Below are positions 34,101 to 43,932 of a stretch of DNA of 64,000 bases, piece after piece; position 1 is the stretch's first letter, and the number at the start of each line of letters is the position of its first letter. The stretch is from CBDCUF01 sp965222525. Its GTDB lineage: Bacteria > Pseudomonadota > Alphaproteobacteria > Rickettsiales > UBA8987. The position numbers and the translations under genes are program-made. The notes under the pieces were generated by a model. It was given only the letters and a program-made list of their open reading frames with translations, had not been told where the DNA came from and made no database searches. The stretch lies in contig OZ244955.1 in the NCBI GenBank assembly GCA_965222525.1, forward strand, positions 1,860,001-1,924,000, in the 5' to 3' direction.

Positions 34101-36074
34101 TTACTTGTCCTTATTTTTCTCATCCCGTTTTTTTCTAGCTTCATCCATTCTCTTTCTGTCACTTTTGATTTGCTCTCTTTCCATTTCCTTTGCTGCCCCT
34201 TTAGTTGCTCCCTCTTTAGCTCCCTTTGCAGCACCCTCTGCTGCTTTTTTCGTGCCCTCAACAGCAGCGCCAACCGCAGCACCACCAACAGTAGTGATAG
34301 GGGTTACTATTGGGGCAGCCCACTTGGTTTTCGCTCCCAATTTTGCACCTTTTGCTCCGTATTTTGCAGCACCAGTAGCAGCACCTTCCGCCGCTCCTCT
34401 GGCAGCCCCGGCAGCAGCGCCAGTTGCAGCTCCCCTTGTACCTCCTTTAAGCGCTCCCTTAACATCAGCAGTCTTGCTTCTTTGCCTCGGCTTCAGACTA
34501 TCATTCATTCCTGACTCCTTCATATTCATAATCGGGGAGCGCATGCTTTTATTGCCGGAGCCGAAGCCGCTATCATTGCGGTTACCGGCAGCTTTATTAC
34601 CCGACTGTGGCCGCTGCGGTGCATCCCGTCCGAACGCTTCCTTATAGAATGAGTTCACAAACTCCCCTCGCCCTGCCTGTGTACCACCCGCCAACCCTGT
34701 ACCAAGAACCGGTGATAAAGCACCTTTAGCCATTTGCGACAGCCCACCGCCAACACTCCTGCGCCTTACACCATCCGATCCTTTGGCCCCGACAGTTGCC
34801 ATCTTAACCCCTTGTGCAATGCCTGTAGCCTGCATTTTCATTCCTTTACGGAATGTTTGTGCACCAGGGGTACGCACATCCCCCAGCGATACCGCACCGG
34901 ATGACAGCCTGCCTGCAACATCTACCGACCATTTAATCATATTCTTCAACAGATATGTCAGCAGCAATATGGCAAACACAGTCCACAGACTCACCGGAAT
35001 CGGTACACCAGGACCAACAACCCGTGGCTTGAGCGTAGGATTAACCCCCTCGATTACCCACCAGTTGAAATTAATACCAAAGAACCCTAATGCCCCTGAA
35101 TCAATAATCTGGTCATACCTTATCACCATGTCAGGATCCTGCACTATAGCGATAACGAATCCTTGCAATACAAGATGGAACATACCAAGGAATGCAAATA
35201 CAAAAATCGGCTGTAGAGAGAAGTTAATAAGCTGCTCTACCCACCCAAAGAACAAGGTCCTTGTCTGATTGAACAGGGCAAATGCAAGAAACAGTGGTGC
35301 CAGCGCATATAACAGGCTGCGGGCAATCATCGCCAGTATAAACACCTTAACCGCTTCAATAATCGCATGGAGATAAAACAGTAGTACAAAGAACAACAAA
35401 ATTGAATATATCCAACCAGTCCATCCAGCAAGGAAAAGCGCCAGTACAACTTTCATATACTGCCAGGAAAACATCATACTGAGGTTGCCGTCTACTATTG
35501 CAAATGTATCATCTATATCCGGACTGGCAGCAAATGTTTGTGACATGACGGCGGAAACCTGAAATACAAGATCTTCAAAAAAATCAACTATATAATTATC
35601 AAACAAGGCCCAGTTAGTTGCAAAATTCCATACAAGTATTATTTTTAGAAAGGTAAGTGTGGCTTGGTACCCCGATATTTCGGCCAGGCCAAGCATAAGG
35701 AATATAGCGTAAAACATTATTACTAGTGCCAGTAATGTATGTAGGATGTTCTGATAGCTGTCATTGTCGCTCATTACCCGGAATATAGCCTCCCGTGCCT
35801 GATCAAGAATACCATCTATATTTCCTATTAGCCATGCTGTTACACCTACTTCCTCATCCACGCCGGATAAATCAATGATGCCATCCCTGTCAACATCAAG
35901 GGCAAGCTTCAAAAACCCGGGGTCAGAATCATCCACAAGACGGAATATATCAGCTATCGACTCCGAACCAGTGTCACCTGTCAGATTCGACATTATATCC
36001 TGAGGGATCATGCATGACGACAGGCTAACCGCCATAAATATAGTCAAAAATATTCTGTATAGTTTTGTTTTCAT
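34101..36074 (-). CDS. virB6: VirB6/TrbL-family T4SS protein (third paralogue), lipoprotein
   Basis: About 657 residues. The N-terminal signal ends in SLSSC, a lipobox-like motif, so the protein may be lipid-anchored. The central part has at least five membrane helices (about 105-380), fitting the VirB6 inner-membrane channel subunit. The C-terminal ~250 residues are soluble and end in an Ala/Gly/Lys-rich low-complexity tail (GAATGAAAGAARGAAEGAA, repeated), then a strongly charged end. Large VirB6 proteins with extra soluble domains are typical of Rickettsiales. I prefer the Met at 36074, because the upstream ATG at 36089 is supplied by the edge of a palindromic element. Confidence 0.88.
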   Translation of the reverse strand: MKTKLYRIFLTIFMAVSLSSCMIPQDIMSNLTGDTGSESIADIFRLVDDSDPGFLKLALDVDRDGIIDLSGVDEEVGVTAWLIGNIDGILDQAREAIFRVMSDNDSYQNILHTLLALVIMFYAIFLMLGLAEISGYQATLTFLKIILVWNFATNWALFDNYIVDFFEDLVFQVSAVMSQTFAASPDIDDTFAIVDGNLSMMFSWQYMKVVLALFLAGWTGWIYSILLFFVLLFYLHAIIEAVKVFILAMIARSLLYALAPLFLAFALFNQTRTLFFGWVEQLINFSLQPIFVFAFLGMFHLVLQGFVIAIVQDPDMVIRYDQIIDSGALGFFGINFNWWVIEGVNPTLKPRVVGPGVPIPVSLWTVFAILLLTYLLKNMIKWSVDVAGRLSSGAVSLGDVRTPGAQTFRKGMKMQATGIAQGVKMATVGAKGSDGVRRRSVGGGLSQMAKGALSPVLGTGLAGGTQAGRGEFVNSFYKEAFGRDAPQRPQSGNKAAGNRNDSGFGSGNKSMRSPIMNMKESGMNDSLKPRQRSKTADVKGALKGGTRGAATGAAAGAARGAAEGAATGAAKYGAKGAKLGAKTKWAAPIVTPITTVGGAAVGAAVEGTKKAAEGAAKGAKEGATKGAAKEMEREQIKSDRKRMDEARKKRDEKNKDK

Positions 36075-36083
36075 CTTTTTATT

Positions 36084-36232
36084 TGTCATGCTGAACTTGT
36101 TTCAGCATCCATTGGGCAAAATTTTCGTAACTGACAAATTTATTATGTGTTTTTCAAAATACAACACCCAGTCACCTATCATAAATACTCGGTCATTGGA
36201 TAAATGGATCCCGAAACGAGTTCGGGATGACA
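36084..36232. repeat. Palindromic element, 149-bp form (copy 2), abutting virB6
   Basis: Inverted arms tgtcatgctgaac (from 36084) and gttcgggatgaca (to 36232) enclose a centre partly matching copy 1 at 3788-3936. Its left edge overlaps the first possible start codon of the third virB6. The adjacent 36250-36305 carries an arm of the agtgct/cagcac microrepeat that also forms the core of the element at 47450-47675. Confidence 0.88.
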
Positions 36233-36344
36233 TTCCCATTTTTTGAGTGCCAAGTGTTTGCCACAGGAGACTCAACACTAAGCACCCAGCCCTCAGCACT
36301 TTCCTACCATATCACGTTTTTGCCTCACTGTCATTTTTGTTTTG

Positions 36345-38678
36345 TTAATAGCCCATCTCCTGTTCCTGTCCTTTTTCCTGCTGCTGCTCTTGACTCTGCT
36401 CTTTTCTTTGCCCTTGTTGCTGTCCTAATTCGTGGTGTTGTTTTTCCTGCTTCTTGCCACCCATTTCCTGTTTCAATTCTCTTCCGGTATCACCCCCCCC
36501 TTTAGGCTTGCCGCTCTTATCACCACCGGAACCTTTCTTAGCATCAGGTATACCATCCTTCGCACCTTGTCTTAGTGCCTCTTTGGTTCCGGATTTGGCC
36601 CCCTCCACGATAGCACGCTTCGGCCCACCCTCGGCCATACCATGTACTGCACCTCTTGCCGCAGCCTGTCCGGTTTTCTTCATCTTGTTTGCCGCATCAC
36701 CTATAGTGGACTTCGTTTTGCTCAAATTAGAATTGCCGCCACCGGCACCATCACGGAACTGGCTTTTCATCTGGTCATTCATCGTATTAGCCATTTCCAT
36801 GCCTTTACGGGCAACCGCCATTCCCATAGCTGCTGCACCACCCTTGCCACCTGCACCTTTTCCGGCATCCTTGCCTGTGGGACTGTCCTTGCCGCCTCCT
36901 TTACCTCCACGGCCTGCAAGCCTCCTGGCCGCCGCAGCACCACCCGAAGCAGCAATACCAACACCGGTATGTGCCGCTTCCATAGGAGCATTGGAAGCTC
37001 TGGTTGCATATGCGGCTATGGACTCAAACGTACCTTCACCAACCATCCGGTTTACAATTCCAGGCATTCGTTTCATAAAGGAAACCAGCGTTACAAATAA
37101 TATCACCGCCATCAAATGTACGGCAATAAATCCATGCCATTGGCCGATATAATCCTTAACATTAATTGTTAATCTTTGTATGCCGCCAAAAATACTGCTA
37201 ACTGTATCTCCCAGAACTCCTCCCAAATCATCATACCATGCTTGAATTTCCGTTCCGGTCGCACCATAACTGGCTGGTGGTTCATAATCATCAGGTACCT
37301 GTCCTCCATTTTCCCTAACCGCTTCCCAGAAATCTCTCTCCTCATCAGTCATATCTGCATCATTCAGATTCAAATCCACCTGATGTTCATTGGATACAAA
37401 CACTGTCGTCTCATTAACGTCCTCAGGGTTCTCAAGCATAGCATCAAGTCCCATTATCTGATCCAGAGGATCATTGGGGTGATCATCAATATAATACGGC
37501 CCAATCTCATATATAATCATATTGATAAGTCCAAACGCCATAACCATAAATGCAAATAATATAATAGGTTGTAAGGAATACACTAATATATGCCTGAACC
37601 ACTTTACGACTATATCCTTTGTCCATGCAAACAGCATCAGCGGTAATATAATAGGGGCAAGACCAGCAAGGAAAGTGATTGCAAATATCGCGACTACAAA
37701 CAATAACATTGCCTGCACCAAAGTTTTGGCAATCACAAATATAAACATTAAAAACATCATGGTAATCAGAAACCCAACCGGTCCGGCAAGTAATAAACCA
37801 CCTCCTACAATTGCCAGTCCACCCATATTTATGCTTTCAAGGTTTTGATCCAGGCCAAATAACTGGAATAGCTGGCAATCCAGAGTATCCCACACCGCCG
37901 TGTTGGTTAATGTACTATCCGCTGTATCATTAATCTCCCCAACGGCAGACGATGGTATAGAACCATTAGCAAATGCAGTATAGGAACATGGCGGATTTCC
38001 AGGAAAAAGAACATTGGCATCACCTGCAAGTCCTGTATCCGTTGCACCAGCAATAACATTAGCAACCGCAACCGAACCATTTACAACATAACCCCGATAA
38101 TTAACCAGTACATCACCATTAGTAGCAAAACCTATAATAACCAGGACTTTCAGAATAAACATCACAGTTTCTCGCTGTATCTGAGTTTGACCAAGCAGTA
38201 TCTTGAAACCAAGAAATATCAGGGCGAAAGAAAAAACCGCTGCAACTATATCGCCAGTATTGTTAACCACTGTACGCAAATATATCTCGGAAGTTATATC
38301 AAGTATCTCCTGTATACATGTGATAATATTAGCAGTTATGCTCCTGTTTCCTACACCACATACTGCTGGCGTTTCGCCCGCATCCATTATCCCATTTTCA
38401 TTTTCATCGTTCCATAGGCCACCACCAGCCTGCCCTATAGCACTACCATCGTCTATCATCGTCCCACCTGGATGAAATAGGAAAACTTTAGGGTAATGTA
38501 TTTTACCACTGGGATCTGTGCGTTCCTCATGTATATGAAGGAGACTATCACCTGCCTCAAATGCAGCCACATGCCCCGGATTGGTAAGCTCCTCATGTGC
38601 AAACACCCTCACCGCAGCACTAGCCACAAATATCGCTATTACAATAAAACAAATATGTATCTTTCTTCTTGCCATCAT
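36345..38678 (-). CDS. virB6: VirB6/TrbL-family T4SS protein (second paralogue)
   Basis: 777 residues. Signal peptide (MMARRKIHICFIVIAIFVAS, cleavage near VFA-HEE). A periplasmic N-terminal part of ~120 residues with Cys pairs is followed by hydrophobic helices around residues 140-190 and 285-380, including the VirB6-type LAGLAPIILPLMLFAW stretch. Another helix lies near 510, then a long Gly/Ala/Lys region and a Gln/Glu/Lys-only tail (QQQGQRKEQSQEQQQEKGQE). Inner-membrane channel subunit; the tail could be exposed or a substrate-like extension. It lies between two other virB6 genes in the same orientation. Confidence 0.9.
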   Translation of the reverse strand: MMARRKIHICFIVIAIFVASAAVRVFAHEELTNPGHVAAFEAGDSLLHIHEERTDPSGKIHYPKVFLFHPGGTMIDDGSAIGQAGGGLWNDENENGIMDAGETPAVCGVGNRSITANIITCIQEILDITSEIYLRTVVNNTGDIVAAVFSFALIFLGFKILLGQTQIQRETVMFILKVLVIIGFATNGDVLVNYRGYVVNGSVAVANVIAGATDTGLAGDANVLFPGNPPCSYTAFANGSIPSSAVGEINDTADSTLTNTAVWDTLDCQLFQLFGLDQNLESINMGGLAIVGGGLLLAGPVGFLITMMFLMFIFVIAKTLVQAMLLFVVAIFAITFLAGLAPIILPLMLFAWTKDIVVKWFRHILVYSLQPIILFAFMVMAFGLINMIIYEIGPYYIDDHPNDPLDQIMGLDAMLENPEDVNETTVFVSNEHQVDLNLNDADMTDEERDFWEAVRENGGQVPDDYEPPASYGATGTEIQAWYDDLGGVLGDTVSSIFGGIQRLTINVKDYIGQWHGFIAVHLMAVILFVTLVSFMKRMPGIVNRMVGEGTFESIAAYATRASNAPMEAAHTGVGIAASGGAAAARRLAGRGGKGGGKDSPTGKDAGKGAGGKGGAAAMGMAVARKGMEMANTMNDQMKSQFRDGAGGGNSNLSKTKSTIGDAANKMKKTGQAAARGAVHGMAEGGPKRAIVEGAKSGTKEALRQGAKDGIPDAKKGSGGDKSGKPKGGGDTGRELKQEMGGKKQEKQHHELGQQQGQRKEQSQEQQQEKGQEQEMGY

Positions 38679-38703
38679 ATCATCATCTTATTTTTTCCAA
38701 TTA

Positions 38704-40797
38704 TTACATCTGTGTTACCTTGCTGACACGGCTGGAAACCTTGTTGTATAAATCAACACTCTTGGTTATCTGACTGTTGGTTAGACCGGTTATTAGGTTC
38801 GATGCATTCATTACGTTATGCATGAAAGACAGTGTTAAGGCCAGTAATACTGCAACCACCAGAAAATCCTGTAGAAAATCCTGCTGATAAAGCCTATTAG
38901 CATTTGCAGCATTTGCCTCAATAATTGCCGCATCATCAGGGTTGCTTGAATCCAGCGTTCCACCATTTGTCACAACAGGATCTGCTTTGGAAAAAGGCTC
39001 AAAATTCTCCCATGCGGTTATTCCTTTTTCCCCTCCGGTTATTGTTTTTCCTACATTAGAATTTACATCACAACCTGGCATATCAGGGTTACCACTTTCA
39101 TCTATCACTTTACCATCCTTGTCCCTCCTGTGGTTACATCCAGACATAACCACTTTTTTTCCGAAACGCTGAGCAATTGATTGGCACATCTCAGCATCTG
39201 CACCAGTACTGACAATACTACCATCAGGATTTATACAAATTTCAGGTAAATCTTGAACACGAGCATAAGTTTGATTCAGACCGTTAATACCAGTAGCACT
39301 AGTGTCATCAGGAGTACCAGTATCAATAAAGAAGGACATAATCTGTACCATGAATGCCAGATACCCCAGTACCAGGGCAGGTTGCAGTATAAACCCAAAC
39401 AATAACTGCAACCATTGTGTAAAAATTCCTCTTGTCCATTGAAACAGGAATGTTGGTATAATCAATGGGGCAATAAGCCCCAAAAATATCACGGCAATAA
39501 AGGCAGACAAATATAATAATATGGCAGAAGCAAACGCTACCGTTACCAGTAGCAATACTATCACTGCCAGTATAAACAGTACTGGCGTCATTCCATTCAG
39601 AGACATCATCATTCCCCATATTATCCTGAACGGAGCGGCAAATGCATCTGCATTATGGCCATATACCTTGTTTACCAGATCATATGGTTCCGGATAGCTT
39701 CCTGCATTCCAATCTGCCACAGAATCATAACTGTTGACCTGAATACTATTTGCAAAACTGACTGTTGTACCATTGGCAATAAGGTAGCTTTGTATACCTG
39801 CATTACCCAAATCAGCATCATCAACCGGTGGATTTACTCCCATCAATTTGGCGAATGTACAGTCTACCCTGTACCACAAACTGTCATACCGGTTACATCT
39901 AACATCCACATCCCCTATCGCCTCTGTAACTACATTAATCAGTGCTTCCTGGGCACCAAGGAATAAACCTATAAAAAACTCAAGGTGAGCCTCATATGTA
40001 AATACCGTCACTATCACCATAGTTAACAATACTACAGCTGTTTCTCCTTTCAGATTTCTTACTCCACCCAACAATAGTTTGGCACTGAAAAACATAATAT
40101 AAAGTATAAGGGCACCAGTAACTAGGTTAGCTACACCATTACGAATATTCACTATAGAATCGAGTGGAGATGGTATAATGATGACATCAGCAGGGTTTGC
40201 ACTATTAGGGTTATCCATTGCAACGCTGTCAGTCATCATCCCCTGTATGCAGTTTATTACCTTTGCGGTAAAACCAGGATAACGGTCGGAATATAACCCT
40301 GGAATCTTGGGAAGGACTTTATCCGGCTCCGTTGGGTCAATACGGGCGGGAACCTTTGGACGTATTACCTCGTATTCACTACATGTATTGGCCTGTCCAC
40401 GATCTCCGGTTGTTTCAGAAAAAACAAAGGCAAATGTTGTACATCCAGTAACAACTCCATATGGTATTAGATCACAACAATGAGTCCCTGGGCTTGCCCT
40501 GCATGCCGCAACATAGTCACAAACCGGCACCCCCCAAGGCGTAAGGATCGTTGGATCATATATCCCAAATGGCGCAAGCAATGGCTCACACTTGTTTGTC
40601 TGGTCACACATAGCACTACCAGCTCCTCCAAATGGAGCAAACACTGCAGCACTAAAACAACAATTAGACGTCAAATTATCCTGGCAGGGGTCCTGGGCGT
40701 GGGCGGGCAATGGCTTGAGGAGGCTGAATGCAAGGCATATCAGCCACAGGGATAATACAAAATATCTTTTACAGAATATCTTCATCTTCGTCCGCAC
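38704..40797 (-). CDS. virB6: VirB6/TrbL-family T4SS protein (first paralogue)
   Basis: 697 residues with a signal peptide (cleavage near PAHAQD). A Cys-rich periplasmic N-terminal domain follows (QDNLTSNCCFSAAVFAPFGG, then several C pairs, residues ~30-190). A multi-helix membrane core comes next (about 235-300 and 415-510, with GLIAPLIIPTFLFQWTRGIF), then a second soluble loop with Cys and a final helix (~650). The start overlaps the end of virB4 by 29 bp (or 17 bp if the Met at 40785 is used), giving translational coupling. Confidence 0.9.
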   Translation of the reverse strand: MRTKMKIFCKRYFVLSLWLICLAFSLLKPLPAHAQDPCQDNLTSNCCFSAAVFAPFGGAGSAMCDQTNKCEPLLAPFGIYDPTILTPWGVPVCDYVAACRASPGTHCCDLIPYGVVTGCTTFAFVFSETTGDRGQANTCSEYEVIRPKVPARIDPTEPDKVLPKIPGLYSDRYPGFTAKVINCIQGMMTDSVAMDNPNSANPADVIIIPSPLDSIVNIRNGVANLVTGALILYIMFFSAKLLLGGVRNLKGETAVVLLTMVIVTVFTYEAHLEFFIGLFLGAQEALINVVTEAIGDVDVRCNRYDSLWYRVDCTFAKLMGVNPPVDDADLGNAGIQSYLIANGTTVSFANSIQVNSYDSVADWNAGSYPEPYDLVNKVYGHNADAFAAPFRIIWGMMMSLNGMTPVLFILAVIVLLLVTVAFASAILLYLSAFIAVIFLGLIAPLIIPTFLFQWTRGIFTQWLQLLFGFILQPALVLGYLAFMVQIMSFFIDTGTPDDTSATGINGLNQTYARVQDLPEICINPDGSIVSTGADAEMCQSIAQRFGKKVVMSGCNHRRDKDGKVIDESGNPDMPGCDVNSNVGKTITGGEKGITAWENFEPFSKADPVVTNGGTLDSSNPDDAAIIEANAANANRLYQQDFLQDFLVVAVLLALTLSFMHNVMNASNLITGLTNSQITKSVDLYNKVSSRVSKVTQM

Positions 40798-43180
40798 CCA
40801 CTCTCTTCAGGAAAACCGGTAGCCAGTCACGCGGGTTATCTCCCACCTCTTCCCTGATTTCATCCAGTAACAATACCGTCTCCGCCCGGCCGGAAAGCAC
40901 ATTGATAATATCCTCAAGCCCTGACAAATCTATCCTTGCCACCACCACTTCTGATCCCTGCTTAACAAGGAAATAGCGGCTACCCGGATTGGTAGTCTTG
41001 ATAATGGCAAACTCCCGGTTGGTCAGCATGAATTTATCCTGATATTCCGCTGTAGCTTTCGGGTTGGGCAGGAATATCTGGGTAGCAGTCTGCTGGATAA
41101 GCGTATCACTGATATCACTCTTACTGGCATCCTCCACACTCTGGGTAGCGAACACCACCATCGCATTCAGCTTACGCAGCGTCTTCAGCCAGTCCTTGAT
41201 TCTTGGACCGAATACATCGTTATCAATCAGCGCCCAGGCCTCATCGAGGACAATCATTGTTGGAGTGCCATCAAGAGACTGCTGGATTTTGTGGAACAGA
41301 TATAACAGGACTGGCCCCAGACTCACCCCGTCCTGCAACACCTCTCCCATCTCGAACCCGAATACGTTTCCCCGTCTGAAATCCAGCTCGTCGGTAGGAT
41401 TATCAAACATCTGCGCCCGCAATTCCTTGCCATGCCACATCTTCATCCGCCCGGCCAGTGTACCAGGCCCTTCAAGCCCAAGAAATGGTGCTATCTCCGA
41501 CAAACGCCGTTTGTCCTTTGACATTTTATAATTACCTTCAACCGCTTCAGCAATACGGTCAATTTCTTCGGGAGTGATTTCAGTAGAAATACTGGCCAGT
41601 GCCAGCGCCTTTATCCAGTCTGCCAGAAATGCCTTGTTCTCATGACTTTCCTCCAGTTGCAGAGGATTAAAGTGAGTTACCTTACCAGGCTCAATAACGC
41701 TATATATACCACCTATAGCCCGGATGAATATCTCCGCACCACGGTCCTTGTCGAAAAAGAACATACGGCCATTGAATTTCTGCGCCTGCGCCATAAGGAA
41801 ATTCATCAGCACCGTCTTACCGGCACCGGTAGGCCCGATAATCGTCGTATGCCCCACATCCCTTACATGGAAGTTGAAGTAGTATGGTGTACCGGAAGTG
41901 GTATCCAGTACGGTAACCGGCGGTCCCCAATGATTCTTCTGCCCCCGCCCGACCGGATAATTATGCAGCGAGGCAAAACTGGCCAGATTCATCGTATTTA
42001 TCACTGAACCTCTTGCAATATACTCAAGGTTACCGGGAAGCTGCGCCCAGTAACAGGCCTGCATTGCCATAGTCTCACGTGAAGGAATTATACCGGAATT
42101 GACCAGCTCGGCATAACATAGTGACATGGCAATTTCCAGTTTCTTCAGGTCAGACTCAAAGGCAAATATGGTAAAGTGGTGCTTGCCGAAAGCTATATGT
42201 CCGCCACGTGCAAGATCCATCGCTTCCGATAATTCCAGCGCCTGCGATACGCCCTTGTCCCCAGCACTCAACATACGCTTCTGGTGTAGAGACATTTTGC
42301 TTATCGCCGATTCCCGGTTGGAAAATACATATGACTGTGAAATAACAAACTCAAATGGCAATTGCAGGAAGGCATCCATCATCCCGGCGGAAGTATATGA
42401 AGCATACTCCTTGACCGATAAACACCCGGCAAACCTCGATTCCCCGGATGGACTTCTGGCTTCCATGGTACGGCGGCCAAAATATAATCTGTGGGTAGGT
42501 AAATACTGGTCAGCATTTGCCGAAGGAACAAGTACCGGATTATAATACCCGCAATTCGACAGAAAACCCAGAAACTCCAGCACTTCGGAATACACTCCGT
42601 CATTGGTTTCGTATAACCCGAGCAATCGTGCCCTGTATTCCTTGAGCGAACCAAGCAGACGATAGGTTATCTCGTGCAAATCCTTCTGCAATGCTTTCAG
42701 ATCGGCCAACCAGCCATCCTTCTCTGACCGCTTTTTAGCCGACCTTATGAAATTATCTATCGCAGCCGAACCGCTTTTATCCTTTTTTATAAGAACGGAA
42801 ATATAAAGCTCGTTGACATAGCTTTCGGTATCGGAATGTTTCTCCTGCCATTGCTCATCGACATAACGGCAGAACATATCGGTAAATTCGCCATCGGTAT
42901 TAACCCTGCGCTTACGCCTGACTGTATGAAACCATAATGCAATATTACCCTTGGCAAGACTTTTGAACAGCGTGTTGCGTACGCTCTTCTTCATATCAAC
43001 ATCTTCATCATCGGCAGTCTCAAAGGAATAACCATCAAGCTTTATCACCATCAAAAGCTCGTTGTTCTTGGTCAGGATAGTATTACTATCCCAATGTCCT
43101 TCATAAGGAATAAATTTGGATTCAGGCTTCTCCAGCTTGCCGTATGAGGCCCTTACCGTACGTCTTTTTCTAATTCTCAT
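40769..43180 (-). CDS. virB4: Type IV secretion ATPase VirB4
   Basis: 803 residues, the usual VirB4 length. It energises pilus assembly and substrate transfer at the inner membrane. Walker A GPTGAGKT lies at ~450, with Walker B TMIVLDEAWALID at ~645, followed by FATQSVEDASKSDISDTLIQ, the conserved VirB4/TraC C-terminal block. Located 20 bp after virB3 and overlapping virB6-1, matching the rvhB3-B4-B6 order of Rickettsiales. Confidence 0.97.
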   Translation of the reverse strand: MRIRKRRTVRASYGKLEKPESKFIPYEGHWDSNTILTKNNELLMVIKLDGYSFETADDEDVDMKKSVRNTLFKSLAKGNIALWFHTVRRKRRVNTDGEFTDMFCRYVDEQWQEKHSDTESYVNELYISVLIKKDKSGSAAIDNFIRSAKKRSEKDGWLADLKALQKDLHEITYRLLGSLKEYRARLLGLYETNDGVYSEVLEFLGFLSNCGYYNPVLVPSANADQYLPTHRLYFGRRTMEARSPSGESRFAGCLSVKEYASYTSAGMMDAFLQLPFEFVISQSYVFSNRESAISKMSLHQKRMLSAGDKGVSQALELSEAMDLARGGHIAFGKHHFTIFAFESDLKKLEIAMSLCYAELVNSGIIPSRETMAMQACYWAQLPGNLEYIARGSVINTMNLASFASLHNYPVGRGQKNHWGPPVTVLDTTSGTPYYFNFHVRDVGHTTIIGPTGAGKTVLMNFLMAQAQKFNGRMFFFDKDRGAEIFIRAIGGIYSVIEPGKVTHFNPLQLEESHENKAFLADWIKALALASISTEITPEEIDRIAEAVEGNYKMSKDKRRLSEIAPFLGLEGPGTLAGRMKMWHGKELRAQMFDNPTDELDFRRGNVFGFEMGEVLQDGVSLGPVLLYLFHKIQQSLDGTPTMIVLDEAWALIDNDVFGPRIKDWLKTLRKLNAMVVFATQSVEDASKSDISDTLIQQTATQIFLPNPKATAEYQDKFMLTNREFAIIKTTNPGSRYFLVKQGSEVVVARIDLSGLEDIINVLSGRAETVLLLDEIREEVGDNPRDWLPVFLKRVGADEDEDIL

Positions 43181-43200
43181 TATATTTCCTGTGTGAAGAA

Positions 43201-43515
43201 TCAGCGTAAATCATATGAAGCCCGCCCGCCGTGATATTTGCGATTGGTACATTTCGGCCAGGTTTTCGCCCATACTGTAATCAGTTCGATAAATTTCGGC
43301 TCTTTGGAACAGGCATAAAGCCCTATAGCATGGGAAATCCCCACAACTTCAATTAACGGAAGGAACTTGTTCCCCGAAGGAACATTGATGAAAACCAGGT
43401 AACCAGCAGCCATCTCCAGCATCAGCCAGGAATAGGTTATGCCGATTATCATTGCAGGGCGGGTTAGCCCAAGGAAGAGAGGGTCACTTTCGAGTCTGCC
43501 AAGATCAGTAGCCAT
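43201..43515 (-). CDS. virB3: Type IV secretion protein VirB3
   Basis: 104 residues, the normal VirB3 size, with one long hydrophobic hairpin (GITYSWLMLEMAAGYLVFIN). The N-terminal pattern SDPLFLGLTRPAMIIG is the VirB3 signature (here LESDPLFLGLTRPAM). It is the first gene of the operon, with an ggaggtg-type Shine-Dalgarno upstream. Partners VirB2, B5, B7-B11 and D4 are not in the window; in Rickettsiales they lie at other loci. Confidence 0.94.
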   Translation of the reverse strand: MATDLGRLESDPLFLGLTRPAMIIGITYSWLMLEMAAGYLVFINVPSGNKFLPLIEVVGISHAIGLYACSKEPKFIELITVWAKTWPKCTNRKYHGGRASYDLR

Positions 43516-43705
43516 AAAATCACCTCCCAGAAAAACCGAACTTACTAGCCCATAGTATTATAACAGAAAATTTATCTAAAAAACATTTAATTTTTGATTA
43601 AATGTCATAATTTTATCGAAATCCTGACATATTGCCACATTTCATACAGCTTTTAATTGAATTCATTAATTTTGCCATTTAGAAACGGGGCTTGGAATAT
43701 CAGGA

Positions 43706-43911
43706 TGTCATCCCAGAAGCTATACTTTCTCCAAATCTTTGATTTGGCTAGAAAATAAGCTATGTGGGATCCAGGGAAAGGTTGTAGGTTTTAGATTACA
43801 GGTTATAGGAGGTGGTAACTTCTATCATCTATTATCTATCAACTGGATTCCACATCGTAAGGCTTCTATACGGAAACCTTCGGTTTCCTACTCGTCTAAC
43901 GCCCGGAATAA
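43706..43911. repeat. Nested palindromic element with microrepeat core (about 206 bp)
   Basis: Arms of about 70 bp (left: gtcatcccagaagcta ... gtgggatccag; right: ctggattccacat ... gcccggaataac) enclose a core of two different microrepeat arms. These are ggttgtaggttttagattac (43784-43810) and tctatcatctattatctatc (43822-43841). The gap 43516-43932 holds nothing else apart from the expected virB3 promoter. Confidence 0.75.
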
Positions 43912-43932
43912 CATACGCAAAATATTATAAAA

